NCBI GenBank assembly: GCA_037447605.1
Contig: CM074822.1
Span: forward strand, 115,172-179,171
DNA length: 64,000 bases
Source: Zygnema circumcarinatum
Taxonomy: Eukaryota; Streptophyta; Zygnematophyceae; Zygnematales; Zygnemataceae
Reading direction: 5' to 3'
Numbering within the stretch: the first letter of the stretch is position 1; each line of letters opens with the position of its first letter. Positions 13,101 through 28,252 of the stretch are shown here, piece by piece. Both the position numbers and the translations under genes were made by a program. Under the pieces are notes generated by a model. It was not told where the DNA came from. It did no database searches and saw nothing but the letters and a program-made list of their open reading frames with translations.

Positions 13101-14059
13101 GGCATTCGCAGCACCATCTCCCGTGTGGTCGAGATATTGCGAATTCACGATCCCGAACTCTGGCGACACCTTGAGTTTGTTTCCAAGGTAAACCCTCTGT
13201 GCTGCGAAACTCTCTCTCTCCTTCTGAGTTTCTCTTTGGACAGAGACATCCTTGCTTGTCAGTCTCTCTACGACTCTCGTTGCCTGTCCAGTTTGCTGCT
13301 ACACCTCTCCTCTCCTCTCCCTTTCTCTCCTCCTTAAGTCCCCTCCAGTCTTGCGTTTCCTCAAGACGTTTCCTTTAACGTTGAACAAAGAGTGGTTGGA
13401 CAGAGTGGTTCTTTTTGAAATGGAAGACCTGAAGCATGTGAATAGTTCTGTTTCGATGTCCTCCTTCCAAAGTGTAGTTCTCTTTCTGACAGTGGGCGAT
13501 GCGGCTCGCAGGTGAATCCGCAATTCTATGCTTTCCGGTGGATAACGCTACTTTTGACTCAAGACTTTGAATTTTTTGATGTTATCCGGATATGGGACTC
13601 TCTCCTGGCCAACACAGACGGCCCACTGGTGAGCAGCTCGCAACTTTCTGCTCAAAGTGCAGGCCATAGAATGCGGGACTTACTTGAACTTCTCCTTAGG
13701 AAATTGCCAACCAATCAAGCTGAAAGGATTGGCTTAGTTGTGTGAGGTGTGCTGCATCTGTCTATGGGGAGTCTCTATGAATTCTCTAATTGCCTTACAC
13801 CTCTATAGCTTCAAGCATTTTTTTCTTCGAGGAGCTCATTTCTACATTCGTTGCAGATTGTTGCCTAAGCCTCCTCTCTGCATGTTCTGTGCAGGAGATT
13901 CTGTTGCGGATTTGCTGTGCGATGCTGATCTGCATCCGAGAAAGATTGCTGGCAGGTGACTTCACCATGAACCTGAAGCTGCTGCAGAGGTACCCCCCCA
14001 CGGACATTGAGGGCATCATTGATGCGGCCAATCAGCTCAAGGCGCCATTCGCCTCTTGA
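10108..14059 (+). CDS. TBC1D13: TBC-domain Rab GTPase-activating protein, TBC1D13-like
   Basis: GTPase-activating protein for Rab GTPases, expected in membrane traffic. Nine exons: 10108-10629, 10974-11054, 11631-11735, 12025-12186, 12411-12509, 12629-12757, 13008-13187, 13512-13628, 13895-14059. All eight introns are phase 0 and the joined frame gives 519 residues. Residues 1-174 are a low-complexity serine-rich N terminus. The TBC domain runs from ELRRLAMTGIP (about 180) to the end. It has the arginine finger in IDRDVKRTHPD (R304), the glutamine finger in YVQGMNE (Q344), and the later WDSLLA and FTMNLKLLQRYP blocks. The single TBC domain with an early GIP...LLLGYLP block interrupted by an insert matches TBC1D13 better than other TBC groups. 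Intron 2 appears to use a GC donor (AAG|GCATGT). TGA at 14057-14059. Confidence 0.95.
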
Positions 14060-15396
14060 AGCCGGATTATGAGCGGTAATCGTCAGTACAGGCCTTGACC
14101 GGGAAAGGAAACTTTCCTGCCGCACATGCTTCGTTCAGGCAGTGAGTGGGAAGAGAGAGGTTTCCGGAAAGATGCAGGCAGAAAGCAGCCTGAGGGGCCT
14201 TTCTTTGGCAGATGAGGCAGTTGCTGCATGCCTCCCTTCATTCAGCGCCGCAGAGGCCCTGCTTGTCCAGGCTGTGCGGTGTGCAATATTGCCGTCGACC
14301 CTGGTCGACGGCTCCTTGCTGAGTAACAGTTAGGCAGATGTGGTGGGGTCGGAGTTTCAGAGCAGAGAGTGAGCTGTTCCGCCATGATTCCTGCCCTTCA
14401 CTCTGCGCGTTTTGTTCCAAGATATAATCAACGTCGCGTGTTCCCTCGGCGCGTCTCGCAATGCAGACTCACTCGGGCAGCCCAACTTGCGTTCAGAACC
14501 GTTCAAATGCATTCATTCCATGACCGACAGCCAAACCCTCCCGTTTCTCTCTCTCTCTCTCGTTCTCTCTCTATCTCGGACGAGCCCTGAACCCTACAAC
14601 ACTGCCGAACCCGAAATCTCATTCAAACCATAAAATCTGAGAACCCCTCTTGAATCGTAACATCACGTCACGCCGCGTTGGGCGGGAGAAGTAGCGCAGT
14701 CGTGTACTTGTTCCGAGCAGCGGCACGTCGTACGGACTATCCCACCCTGGCGCGGTACTCCTTCCGCCTCGCGCTGCGCCTGCGCGACGCCCGCTCTTGG
14801 CGGGCCCTGCGACTGCGTGCGACTCCACGCGTGCGACTCTCTCCGCCAATTGAATGCTCCTAGCGACCAATTGGACGCGCCTCATTGGTCCAGCGACGAT
14901 GAGCGACGTCGCAGGCAGTCGCAGAATGCCACGTGGCGCCCTCTCCGCGGCGGGCGGCAGCAGGGCGGTGGCCATGGAGGGAGGGAGAGTTGCCGTTGGG
15001 GCCTCGCGCGATCCATGGCGGCATGTGGCGGCCATGGGAGGAGGACATGGCTGGAGGCAGGAGCCGGGCGAGGGGCATGGCGGGCTGGAGTACTACAGTG
15101 GAGGCTTTGCTGAGCAGGGAGGCAATTGCGCGGTGAAATGTCAGCTTTGAGATTAGACATTGAAGGGCCAGCTTGAAGCGCTCGGAAGCAGGTGTCTCAG
15201 GCAGGTTAGTTACTTGTTTGTATGTTTCTTTAAGCAGGAAAAGGAGAAGGCTCTGCTCGGTGTAGGCGGGACCGTGGAAGGGCTGTTTGATGGCAGATTG
15301 ATGTGAGAGGGAGTGGAAAAGGGAAAGCAGGGAGGATCTTTACGCAGGATGCGCATTGGCTTAGAAGGAGCGTTGATTTTTTATTCCTAAATTGGA
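14060..15396. other. Intergenic TBC / 1,691-aa gene
   Basis: Probable 3' UTR of the TBC gene, a short CT tract near 14539-14575, then a GC-rich stretch (14680-15080) with CGTACGG at about 14730 and several CCATGG words. It is likely the promoter and 5' UTR of the next gene. No separate gene was recognised. Confidence 0.45.
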
Positions 15397-18300
15397 ATGG
15401 AAATCATGAATGCTGGAGCTGCTCCCGAGTCATCGAAGGATGGTGCATGTAGAGAAAGTGAAACCAGATCAGAAATGCGGTCCATGCCTTCGACAACTGT
15501 GGACGATACGAGGGGAAGCGTACCTTCGGGAAGAGCAGCGGCAGAGACTGTTGGCGGGCGGAGTGAAGTTGCAGAGCATGCAAGTATGACGCCACAGGGC
15601 AATGGCAATGGCAATAGCAGTAGCAGTGTGGCTGAAGGCAGAATAAGCAGAGGGGGCGAAAGCAGGGATATGAGTGCAGTGAGAGAGTCACAGCCAGGAC
15701 AAGCGGAAGGTGATTTTGTGGAGCTTGTTCTTCCTCTCATATCTTCTCCCCCCCTGGGAAACGATCTCACAAGCTTTGGACTATCGTCCCCACCATCATC
15801 GTCGGCGGCTGCTGAAGACTGGAGTAATTCAATTCCAAAAGGAGCGTTTGGGCACACCAAGAAAGACGAGTCATTGGAAGGACCAGATGATTGTGGATAC
15901 AATAGAAGAGCCTCAAAGGCTCAGTTTGATGTTGATCAGGCGGTTCTGGACCATTCTTGTGGGAATGACGCTGCTTATGGGAACTTCACCGACGCAGGGC
16001 AGGAAAGTATGGGCTTTGGTGGATGGGGTCCGTCAAGTCCCCGTGGTAGAGATGGTTGTTCCATGCGCATGTTGAGTGCTGAAGAATTTCTGCCACCGTG
16101 TGTTGGCCCTGCACACAGCATCCTTCCGCAGAGTTCCCTCCCGCCTGATTCTCTTCCTGGTCTTGAGAGTGGGTTTGGCTATTTAACTTCACAGTACCCC
16201 TACTCAAGCCTCACTGGCTATTCCAGCCTTAACTTACTGAGTCCATATGGAGGCTATTCCAACCACACTGCGTATGCAGACCAGGGGCCTTATGGTTCGT
16301 CAGGGCTTGTGTTTGATAGCTCCTTTACTCCCTCGTCGAACAGCAGACCACTTGGAGACAGTGATGAAGACGAATACGATGAAGGCCAGGAGGAGACAAG
16401 AGCTAGGCATGCAAAGGCTTTGATGGAAAAAGCAGCAGTTGCTAGGGGCAGGGCTACAGCTGCTGCTTCTGATGCAGAGGCAAAGGCTACAACAGCTGTA
16501 GCTGCTACTGTCAGAGCGAAACTGGCTGTAGCGAGGGCTTTTGGAGTGACTCGGCCAAATGGTGTCACGATGTTGCCCTCCATTCCGTTTGCAAGCCACG
16601 TTGTTGAAGCCCCTGTATCTCCAGTAGTAATGCATGCTGATGGTGAGGACAACGAGGAAGCATCTGAAGAAGAAGAGGGGCTAAGTTCAGATGACAACGA
16701 AGGTAAACCGGCCGGCAGGGCTGGAAAAGCAAGAGCACTACACGCTGAATGGTCTCCGGAAAGCCTCTCAACAGTCGCTGGTGAAGCTGAAAGCTGTGAT
16801 TGGCAGATTCCTGGACCCTTCCCTTTTCCTATCCCTCGTTCAGGGCGAGCTCGTAGTCAGAAACGGGCAATCTTGGGTTCTGCGTCAAGTCGTCTCACAA
16901 GCACGCAGACATCTGTTGTTCCTCCGGACTCTCCTTCACTGGCAGGGGAAGTTTTAGAGCCATTTCCTGGGGTGCAAACGGCTGTTGAAGAGACTTCCTT
17001 TGCAGGTGGTGGGACTCAGCCACTGAATTCAGCCGCTGAAGGGTCGTCCTCTGATGTTAATCTCAATTCACAAACATTGTCTACAGACGCAGACGATGTA
17101 AAAACTGATGCCCTTTTGCCCTCGACCATAGAAACGGAGCTTGCTGCGGTTGTAAGGGAACAAACTGGGAAAAGCGACTGTAAGGCAGCGGTTGCTCTTT
17201 CAGACGGCAAAGCTGGTGGGAATGGATTGGGGAATAGGGGTCCAGGAGACTTCTCTTCAGAGTTGCAGAGATGTGTTAAAACCACAGATGACTCGCTTTT
17301 AGGCACAGGTTCAGCTAACGGTCCCATCCAACCAGCCAATGTTTCAGCCATTGGTTCGTCAAAGGAGACAGCGTCGCCAGTCGTCATTGTTGACAATCCC
17401 AATCAGGCAGCACTTAGGGCATGTGAAACTCAACAGAGTGTGGAGGTTACTGCAAGTAGGTCATTTTCATCATTGCATGCAGCGATACACGACCAAGAAG
17501 GACCCTCTGTTAGTGGCATTCTTGTAGCTGAGCTGCCGAAGAAGCAAGAAGGTGAGACGAGTCTGCCTGAATACCATCAGCAGCTCATGGTTAAGGACCC
17601 TTGCGATGAAGAAGAGGTGGGTCCTGGATACGACAGGCAGAAAGCCGCGGTCAAATCTGTCACCGGAAACCCTGTCGAAATACTTCAGGTTGCACATCTG
17701 CCTTCTTCTGAGCCACTGGTAGGGACAAATGCTGACCCTGCATTAGGGACTTATAATCATAATAGCCTCCTTCCTCCGGCAGGCCAAATCCCCGAACCCA
17801 TCTCGCAGACGATACATCCTGGCCAGCCAAAATCCACTCCTCCTGAAACTGTTGTGGGCAGTGGGGTTGATGCATCTCCTTCGCCAGACGAGGGTGCGAT
17901 CTCCTTGACACAGAGAGAAGGTGCTGTCCCTCAACATTTGAGTGCGGAAAATAGGTGTATAGACCTTCCGCAAGTGGAGGAGACGGCAGGCTTGCTTTCT
18001 CCTCTCGTGGGTAGAGAGGAAAGTCGACCAAAGCAAGAGCAAGAGGGGGCGGTAGTGGAGGTTAGTGGCTCTCGGGCATTGGCTACTGCCTCTGCTGCGT
18101 TGCGAGGTCGGCCATGGGGCAGCTCTGCAGCTGCAGCAGGTCTTGACATGCCGTTAGAGGGTAGGAAGGAGCAGCTCGGTCCAAGGCAAAGAAAGCGACC
18201 ACGACATTTACTGGATGAGGAGGACGAGGAGGTGCTTTTCAAGGGGAAAATGGCGAGCAAGAGAAGCAGAGTTCCGAGCATGGGTGGTAAGGGGGCACAT

Positions 18301-20916
18301 TCTGAACCTGTGATTGAGTGGTTTTCTGGAGGCTGGGGAGAAGTGAAGGCACGGTCGCCGATTGTAAGGCGGCCGGGACGGCCCCCTGTGATAGCAGGGG
18401 AAATGGTTGAGAGTGGCTGTCAGCAAATGGTAGCAGGTGAGACAGGAGAAGGAACAGGGGCAATTGTCAGGCAGGAAGGAAGTTCGGAAGGTCACACTGT
18501 GAAGTGCATCGTTACAACGGAAAAGGGATCGCAGGTAGAAACAGACATGGAGATTATGCAGGGTGATACTCAGAGTGACTTGGTGGTGACCTCCTGTAAG
18601 GACCCAGAGTCTGTAAGTGGTATCTGCCTGGAGAGCGACATAGAAATGAGGATAAGAGAGGGAGCAAACAATAGCTGCACAGACAATAACAACAAAGAGG
18701 GGCAGACGTTAGAACTAATGGAGACGGTGATAGCCCCCCATGAGAGAGTGGGAGATTTTGAAGATGAACACGGTGACCAGGTTAAAGACACACCGCAACG
18801 TTCAGTCAACGAAGCTATCGTTTTTGCAATGCCGGACACAAGGAGCATCGTGGCTGCTGCGACAGGAAAGAGTGAGTCAATCAAGGGGAAGGGAGGAGAG
18901 GATATACCGAGTTGCGGTGAAAGCATTTGTGAAGATAAAACTCGTCGAAGTAGTCATGAGGGTTTTCTCCACTTGCCAGAACATGTGAAGGGAACTGCGG
19001 CAATTGAAGTAGGCGAGGAGTTTCGCAGTGCTGAAGTTGATAGTGGCAAAGTTGAGCAACTGGAGGAAACAGTGGATATTGAGCAGAACAGCCTTGCATC
19101 TTTAGTGGAGAAGGGCATGAACATGGACAAGGAACAAGTTGATGGCGGCTTTGACTGTCACAAAGTCGCAGAGACCAAAATGACCGATAGAACACCCTCC
19201 TCCTTGCCATGCGTGCATGAGTCAGAACTGGTCACAATCGAATCCGACAAAAAGAAGGAAAGGCGGGAGGCAGAGGAGCAGCCGGAGGGAGAGCAAGGAT
19301 TAAGGGCTTTAAAGAGGGCTGCGTGCCGATATGAGCAGCAAAATGAGATGAATCAGCAAGAAAGAGCATTAGACATTCGGGAAGGCGATGAGGAAGAAAC
19401 AGAGAATCAAGAGCAGGGCATTGATTTGAGAGAGAAAGAAGATGGTACAAGTGACCTGGAACAGGCAGGTGACAGGGATATCCCTGTTGTATTAGAAGGA
19501 ACAGATAGATTAAAAGATGAGAGGTCAGGGATACTCAAGAAGGAGGCACGTCGGAACAGTGAGGAAGGTGTTTCACAAGATGGCAATGGGATTGTTTTGA
19601 ATGAAGGGGATGTGCTTCCAAGGGGAGATGAAGAGAGGTTAGGTCCTGGAGAGGTAGTTTCTGAAGGCAAGTCGACTCGTAGTCCTTCAAGCAGACGTAG
19701 AAAACGGCCGCGACAACTGCTGGAGGAGGGAGTGGATGTTGTGAGAGAATCTCGGAGCAGAAAGAATGCGAGGTCGGCTGAAGGTGATTCAAAAACGCCA
19801 ACTAGACTATCATCGGATGGCAAAGTAGCTGACTCAGTGGTTAAGGGAACTCGCCCAAACACGGCAAGGCCCCCCTCTGAAGGTGGTGGCGTTACCCAAG
19901 CACGTTGTGCCTATCAAACTCGACCAGGCAGACGCAGGACCTTTTGTCTGTTACCTGCGAATCTGGGGAGTAAGTTTTGTGGTCAACATGAAAGTGCTTC
20001 ATGCCGACAGTTAGGAAAGACTGCCCTTGGGCAAAATGGCAAGAAAAAGGTAGCTGTAGAGCTGCCTGAACAGGCAAAGAGTAGCAGCGTTCCCTCTGCT
20101 CAAAGGTGCGGAACGGCTGCGGATGGCAGTCAGGAGGAGGGAAGAGTTACTCGCGGAGAGAGCGCAAGGAGGAAGCTGCTTGGAGGTGACCGCAATCTTG
20201 AAGCAGATGCGGCGGAGCTTTCACAAGAGCGTTCTTTGAGGAATTCAGGACAAGGTTGGCGTGGCAAAATCGGTGCAGATTCGGCCCGGCGGTCGACTTC
20301 TAAAGCAATGAACCGAAGGCTTACCTCTGTGCGAAAGGGGCGGACATCCGGTGAGTGGGTTTTGAAGTAACGTCGTCTAGAGGGATAGTAGTCGTTGTGG
20401 TGATTGAAGTAATTGGGTTTCTTAAGCTGAAGATGACCTTGTTTAGTTCACATTACTTCAGATGAGATTTTCTTAGAGGCGTTCAATCTGGCTTCAATTC
20501 TCTGTGTAGATTGTCGTTTTTGCTGCTGTTCTATGGGTACAGACCTGAGATCAGATTGAAACTCCAATTGCTCATTCTGTTCGTTTTGCTAGTTGGTTTC
20601 TTATTACACAGATGGGTTCTGTGTTGCAAGTGTCGAGTTAAACTGAGAACATTCTCTGGCGACTGCACGTAGCCATGTCGTGGTCAGTGTGCAGTGTCAG
20701 AGGAACTGATTGGCTGCATGAGGTACCCCTGAATGTCGTTCTCCTCACAGGAATCAAAATGAGGTTATTCTGATCTTCAATTCTTATCTCGCAGATGTGA
20801 AGGAGGAGAGTCCGAAGTCGGCGGAGAAGAAGAGGCGCAAGAAGGGCACTCTGAAGGTCGCCACTGCTGTCGCCAAAAGTGCGAAGCGGATGCGGAAGCC
20901 CGAGTCTCTGTCTTGA
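15397..20916 (+). CDS. Large low-complexity protein with one CCCH (TRM13-like) finger
   Basis: I do not recognise this gene as a named family. One very large exon (15397-20350) joins in phase 1 to a short last exon (20795-20916), giving 1,691 residues. It is mostly acidic, Ser/Glu-rich and probably disordered. An acidic stretch (DSDEDEYDEGQEE) leads into an Ala-rich predicted helix (about 330-385: KALMEKAAVARGRATAAA...). A basic motif occurs twice: RKRPRHLLDEE at 932-942 and RKRPRQLLEE at 1435-1444. Near the C terminus C1504-x12-C1517-x10-C1528-x2-H1531 (CAYQT...FCLLP...FCGQH) resembles the C-C-C-H finger of TRM13-type proteins. No methyltransferase domain is present. The C-terminal tail is very basic (KKRRKKG, AKSAKRMRK). 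A nuclear protein is plausible; function is unknown. An upstream non-coding 5' exon cannot be excluded. Confidence 0.85.
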
Positions 20917-21415
20917 AGGACCTCCTAGGTGAGAAAACCATGAAGGGGGATGGGGGGGGTGGGGGAGAATTTGGAGTTCACTCTCGAAGGTCGAAATCCA
21001 TTGAGGGTACATTCAAGGGTTGCGACGTAAGCACTTCGTCCGCTGTGGAGATCAGTGATTTGGATCATGCGGATTTCTACCCAGAGTGCTTGGGGGTGCG
21101 CGGACGGAGGGCGACCTTCAAAAAGAAAGGGGGGAAAAGGTAACCATGTACATCGCGAGCGGAGGAAGGGACCTTTTAATAATGTTCTGCGCGAGCTGTC
21201 TAGTTCCTATTTCTTTTTCATAGGATGTAAATATTTTGCACATAGGTGTCGAGAACAGAGATGCCCGTTTAGTCCGTTTAGTGAGCTCGGTAGTACATTG
21301 TCTCCATTTTACAAGTATAACCTTACTTCTTCTTTTTAAAACTCTTTGGCTTTGAATATTGACCAAATCACATGGTCGCTGGAACCACGGTGAACGCGAC
21401 ACATAAAAAAAATGT
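20917..21415. other. Convergent 3' flank region
   Basis: Between the ends of the convergent 1,691-aa and TrhO-like genes. It holds a GGGGGGTGGGGG run near 20951 and AT-rich sequence consistent with two 3' UTRs. No gene seen. Confidence 0.45.
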
Positions 21416-24400
21416 TCAATGAAGTCTCTGTTCACGCTGTTCTTGATGTTGTTGAACATCATGTTGTTCTTGCTCATCCTCTCCTTCCATGTCTGCACGC
21501 CTTTTTCGCCGTTCCTGCCTATGCAAAGCACGAGTGGGGAGGGTGCCTGCCGCCCTCACAGGGGGGCTGGGCCGGTATTGGTGCCACCTGCCGTAGGGCT
21601 TCGGGTCCTCTGAGAATGGCCTCAAACGCGGAGCATCTATGCACGCAGCGCTGCAGCATCCCTTGCAGCTGCGAGCACAGGAAGGGCATATCCTGCACCG
21701 TTCATCCGCAGCACTCGCAGCCAGTCAGACTTGAAAACATCAATATGGAATTCGTCTTTGAAATTAACACTTTTACTTCGCTAGTACGTTAGTACGTGGG
21801 AAATCGTTTGAAAGCTATCTAACGAATGGCAGCCACACATATCTCGCCTGTAGATAACTTGTTGCATATCCCTCATAGCTCATCCACGCGCTGGAAGCCT
21901 CACAATGCATTTTATTTGTTATTTGTTTTTCTACAGAAGCTACTCAACGTTGCCAGTCTTTCAGAACAAAGCTGTGAAGCCAACAAAGCAGCGGAGTTAG
22001 GGCTAATGTAAACTTACAAGAAGAGAATGTTGCAATCGAGGTTTGCACAGTTGCGGTGGTGGATGTTTTCCAATTGGCTTTTGCAGGATGAGCATGTGGC
22101 AAACAGAGATGAGTGTGTGCCGCCATCAGCCTCTGGCCCAGCCCTAAGCTCGTCCTCTTCCCCCACATCGATCGAACCCCCCGAGTTTATAAGGGCAGCC
22201 CCCTCCTTGTATTCTTGAGGTTGCACCGCCAATCTGGAATCGAAAACAAAGAGGCTTCCCACCCACAGCTTGCTCCCTTCCTCTTTGAGAAAACGCGCAA
22301 CGCCCCCCTGCAGAGAGTACAAGTTTTGAAACCCTTTTTTTCTGCACAGCTCAGGACAAGAACAAGCTTCAGAATTGTAAGCAAAGCATCTGAACAAAAG
22401 ACATACAGGCGCTTTTACTTGAAAAAGCAAAATATATATATGCCCAGGTGCAATGAAAAAATGACTACATCATCCGCTATTGTTTAGTAGAGTGTTGGCC
22501 TCTTGCCGAGAGACATGTTCCTGCTTACGAAAAGCTCATCAATCTGGTAGAGGACAAACCTGAGAATCGTAGAGTATACATCACAGCGAATGCCGCCGGT
22601 GCAGTACATCAGAATGTCGGTATTGTCTTTGTCCACTCCTGCAAGCGGATCCTCCATTGCATCCTGCTCCAAAAAGTGCACTGACTTCATTATATTTGAC
22701 TGCCTTACGGTTCCATAAATGTCGTTGAAAAGACACATACAACACATTTTTATCAGCACGCACTACAGATACGAAAAAGCGAAAACAACTAAAAAAACAA
22801 CATTGACCTGCCGCTGAGCGTGCTTCCCGGTATAAAACAGACTGTTGGAAGAGCATGCATTCATATAGGAGAAAGCCATTGTAGTAACGGATGGGTTGCT
22901 AAACATGATTTCTGATCTTTGCATCTAGCCACTTTGCTTTTGGTGGAAGTGAAAAGACTTAGCTAACACTCATACATTGCCAAAAGCTAAGCCGGTAAGC
23001 AGTCGCACCTTATCAGTAGACAGTCCAAAGTCTGTTGTCCGAAAACTGTCTACAGATGGTCGCTGTGAATCCTTGAAGTGTCCAATGTCCCATTCGTAGC
23101 CTGATGCTCACCCACAACAAGCTGCATCAACGACTGTCGTTTATATCATCCACTTTTTTAAAGAAATGGAACAAGAGAAAGGTTGTAATGTGCCAGTCTC
23201 CTTCTTCGTCACTCACTGATGTCAGACTTAAAAAACGTTAGTATGCGTGTTCGTAAGTTTGACACCAGAACGAGTACTCCAGTAACATCGCGATCCTTTA
23301 GCGGCGGAGTACTTTCGTAACGTTTTTCTTCGTAACGCTTTGCGTAAGATTTTGTTAAGTCTGAAACCCCCTATTGGAAGACTGGCAATGCAATGACATG
23401 CTGACGATAAAGTTCTGATTTCAACGTATACAAACCAAAATCATTCCTTTTCACATTCGTGCCCGCACAACTCGACACAGAAACTAAAGAGCTTCCCAAA
23501 ACCAAGCATAGCTCACCATTCCTCACATCCAGAAGCAATACTTGTCTCTTGAAGGCAGAAACTTCTGCAAACGGAGCCCTTGTTGATTGATTCAACTCGT
23601 TAACCTTCCTCTCCCTCTCGATTGCATTGGTCTCCTCACAGCTCCCCCCCTTCCCTTGTGAAACTTTGCTGTCAGCAGAGTTTCGTGCAGCTTCAAGCCT
23701 CTCTCGCCATTGTTGGGGACTCAAGGGAACTGCTCGCTGAGAGGGATCGGTGAGAGGCAAATCCGATGTGCCCCCTTCCACCTGGTTGGCATCAAACTGT
23801 CAGAGAACTGGAGGCTAATGCTTGAAAACCTTGTCAAATTTCTTCAAACCAGAGGAAGAAGAAGAAGAAGAAGAAGAAGAAGAAGAAGAAGAAGAAGAAG
23901 AAGAAGAAGAAGAAGAAGAAGAAGAAGAAGAAGAAGAAGAAGAAGAAGAAGAAGAAGAAGAAGAAGAAGAAGAAGAAGAAGAAGAAGAAGAAGAAGAAGA
24001 AGAAGAAGAAGAAGAAGGAGCTCTCTCACCTAACTAAGAGACATACGCGCAATGTAACTGGACTCCTAGAAGGTCCAAACAGATCCAATAGCTTGCTGAG
24101 GATGGTAGTGCCATACAGACTAGGTGGACTTTTGTAATTCATGACAGTCCAGCTTCATATAGAGAAAGCTCACCTGGACAAGAGAAGGCTTGTACCGAAG
24201 CCGCAACCGAGGAAATGCATGCCCGTCAGGTGATCGAGAAACTTGAAGAAAGACTCCTTCGAAGCGTGCATCCGCTCTGACCCACTCCCCGTAGACCAAC
24301 ACATCATCCAGAGTTCCACTGAGCTGCCAACAAGCAAAACACAAACATGGAAAGTCTGAGCAAGTTGGTCCAGCGACAATGTCACTTAGCTCTCGCCAAC

Positions 24401-25893
24401 AGTGAATACAGCGTACGACAATTCCAGCGGGAGTGAGATGGTCTTGAATTAGCAACGGGAACATACACAATGCAATCCCGTAACACATCAGGTCCGCCAC
24501 AACAAAATGCGCTTTGCTGAATCCTGAAACGAAAACGATGCCTTAAAAAGCTTGTATGCCGGAGCGCATTGAATGAGTTTGAACAGTTGGCTTACCTGGG
24601 CATTGATTCCCTGCTCATTAATATAAATACGGCCATGGTAGTCCCTTCCCTGCAGACAGCCAACAGTTCCCAAATTAGCATACGAGAACTCTATTTGCAC
24701 ACAGGAAACACGACGCATTAGAGTTTTGGAATTTGAACCTGTCGATCTAAAACTAGAAACCGGGGCTACACTATAAGATACACATATTACTTGTTCACAT
24801 CTTGCACTTTCATTAACTTGTTGCACTTCGTTTTCAGGTGAACAAGCAATTGCAGGTGAGCACTGGAATTATAAGGGGATCTTGAGTTTCGATATCGACT
24901 CCAATGATACAATTGTGAAAAGAGAACATACGTTCAACATTGAATTAGAGCATCCCTTTCGGCGAGGTTTTCAAAAGTGTAGTGAAATAATGGAATGTTT
25001 AAAGACACATTGAAAGGGTAAGCTTCAAGTTCTTTCTACGTGAAGTGTTTGTGTGCGAGGTTGATGACGTATTGATTTTCCGATCAGACTGTAAGATGCT
25101 TGTTGGACGTAAGCTTCACAATGTTTCCTTCAGTCCAATGTATTCTTCGAACATGGAAAAAATGCCTGCAATTATGCAGAAAAACAAAAAGTCCAGCTCC
25201 TGCTTTCAACACCTTCATAAACTCTCGATGCCGCTCCACCTCTTCGTAAGGGTCTTCAATCTTCGTGAAATGATAAAAGTTCAGGACTGCATAATCTTCC
25301 TTCCGACTACCATCATAAGACTGTGCCTCCGTCCCCAACCCGCTGCTACTTTCCAATGTTGATTCTTGGTCACTTTCAGATGTTGAAACGGAGCTATGAT
25401 CTTTCCAGCCACCTCCCTCCTCTTCTTCCCACTCACTCAAATGCTCGTCTTGCACAAAACTCGACGAAGAAATGTAATGCCCTTGACACCGTACCCTCCA
25501 CCCTCTGCACATTCGAAGTTCTGAACATGTTTGCGATGCGGTTCCTTTGATCTCCCCTCCTTTCACAGCAATTCGATGCCCGGCCTTAGTCGCTTGATTA
25601 CGAAAGTGTCCCTTCCTTCCTGAACATGCCTCCCCTTGCCGTGGCAGCCATGAACTTGTAATTACTACATTTCCAAGATCTCCTTTCAGAGGTCCTGCAA
25701 GCCTCCCATGCGCTGTTGCCGTGTCGGAGACTTGCAGCCGAGGACGCCAACGACTCCTGAAAGCTCCACGCGCCGCCATGGAAGTACGCAGCAAGCTCGC
25801 AGGGAGGCGGGTTATGCTCTGCGCTGGAAGATACGCCATGGCCACTGAGGGCTGAGCGTGCCTGCTCCACAAGGAAAGGTCTCCCACCGCCAT
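21416..25893 (-). CDS. Rhodanese-domain tRNA U34 hydroxylase-like protein (TrhO/UPF0176; STR8-like)
   Basis: Plant rhodanese-like protein of the TrhO (YceA, UPF0176) family. The bacterial enzymes make 5-hydroxyuridine at tRNA position 34; activity here is inferred. Minus-strand exons 25213-25893, 24596-24649, 24174-24323, 23517-23781, 23009-23100, 22560-22663, 22018-22341 and 21416-21692 join in phase to 648 residues. An in-frame ATG at 25950 would add 19. The first ~130 residues look like a plastid transit peptide. Family landmarks: VLNFYHFTKIEDP, GRIYINEQGINAQ, LDVRNG, YEWDIGHF, and the rhodanese active loop YCTGGIRC with catalytic C435. The plant-type C terminus has a cysteine cluster (CSSCKSQL, ICPSCARSCKGCC). 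The last exon's acceptor is the weakest call; alternatives exist 10-25 bp upstream. Intron 3 contains a long GAA tract. It starts 237 bp from the divergent ZCCHC9-like gene. Confidence 0.9.
23853..24017. repeat. (GAA)n microsatellite in TrhO-like intron 3
   Basis: About 165 bp (some 54 units) of uninterrupted GAA on the plus strand, hence TTC on the sense strand of the gene, within the intron 23782-24173. Confidence 0.95.
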
Positions 25894-26130
25894 GGCCCAC
25901 TTCCGCTCGCTTTGAAAGTGAAACCCTGAAAGAAAGTGATACTGCGTCATCTTTTATTGAAACCCTAAACGGCGGTAAAAGGTGGGACAGGCTTCAGAAG
26001 AGTGTTTTCGGGTGGCTTTGATTATTTCTAGAGCAGACTGAGGGTCGGAAGTGGAAAGGAGTGAGTGAGATCTTGCAGCTGGTTCCGTTCCATCGCTATT
26101 GGCATCAGCTGTGGTGAGAGCCGCTGACAG
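25894..26130. promoter_or_regulatory. Compact head-to-head promoter, TrhO-like / ZCCHC9-like
   Basis: Only 237 bp separate the two divergent ATG codons (180 bp if the upstream ATG at 25950 is used). It contains AAACCCTAA at about 25960, a telo-box-like word common in plant promoters of translation-related genes. A shared promoter is inferred from spacing. Confidence 0.55.

Positions 26131-28252
<2,122 letters not shown>

Noticed and set aside
23222-23364. 143-bp segment in a TrhO-like intron with TCAGACTTAA inverted ends, a MITE candidate
   Set aside because: Only about 10 bp pair cleanly and the flanks show no target-site duplication; internal CGTAAC words explain much of the symmetry.
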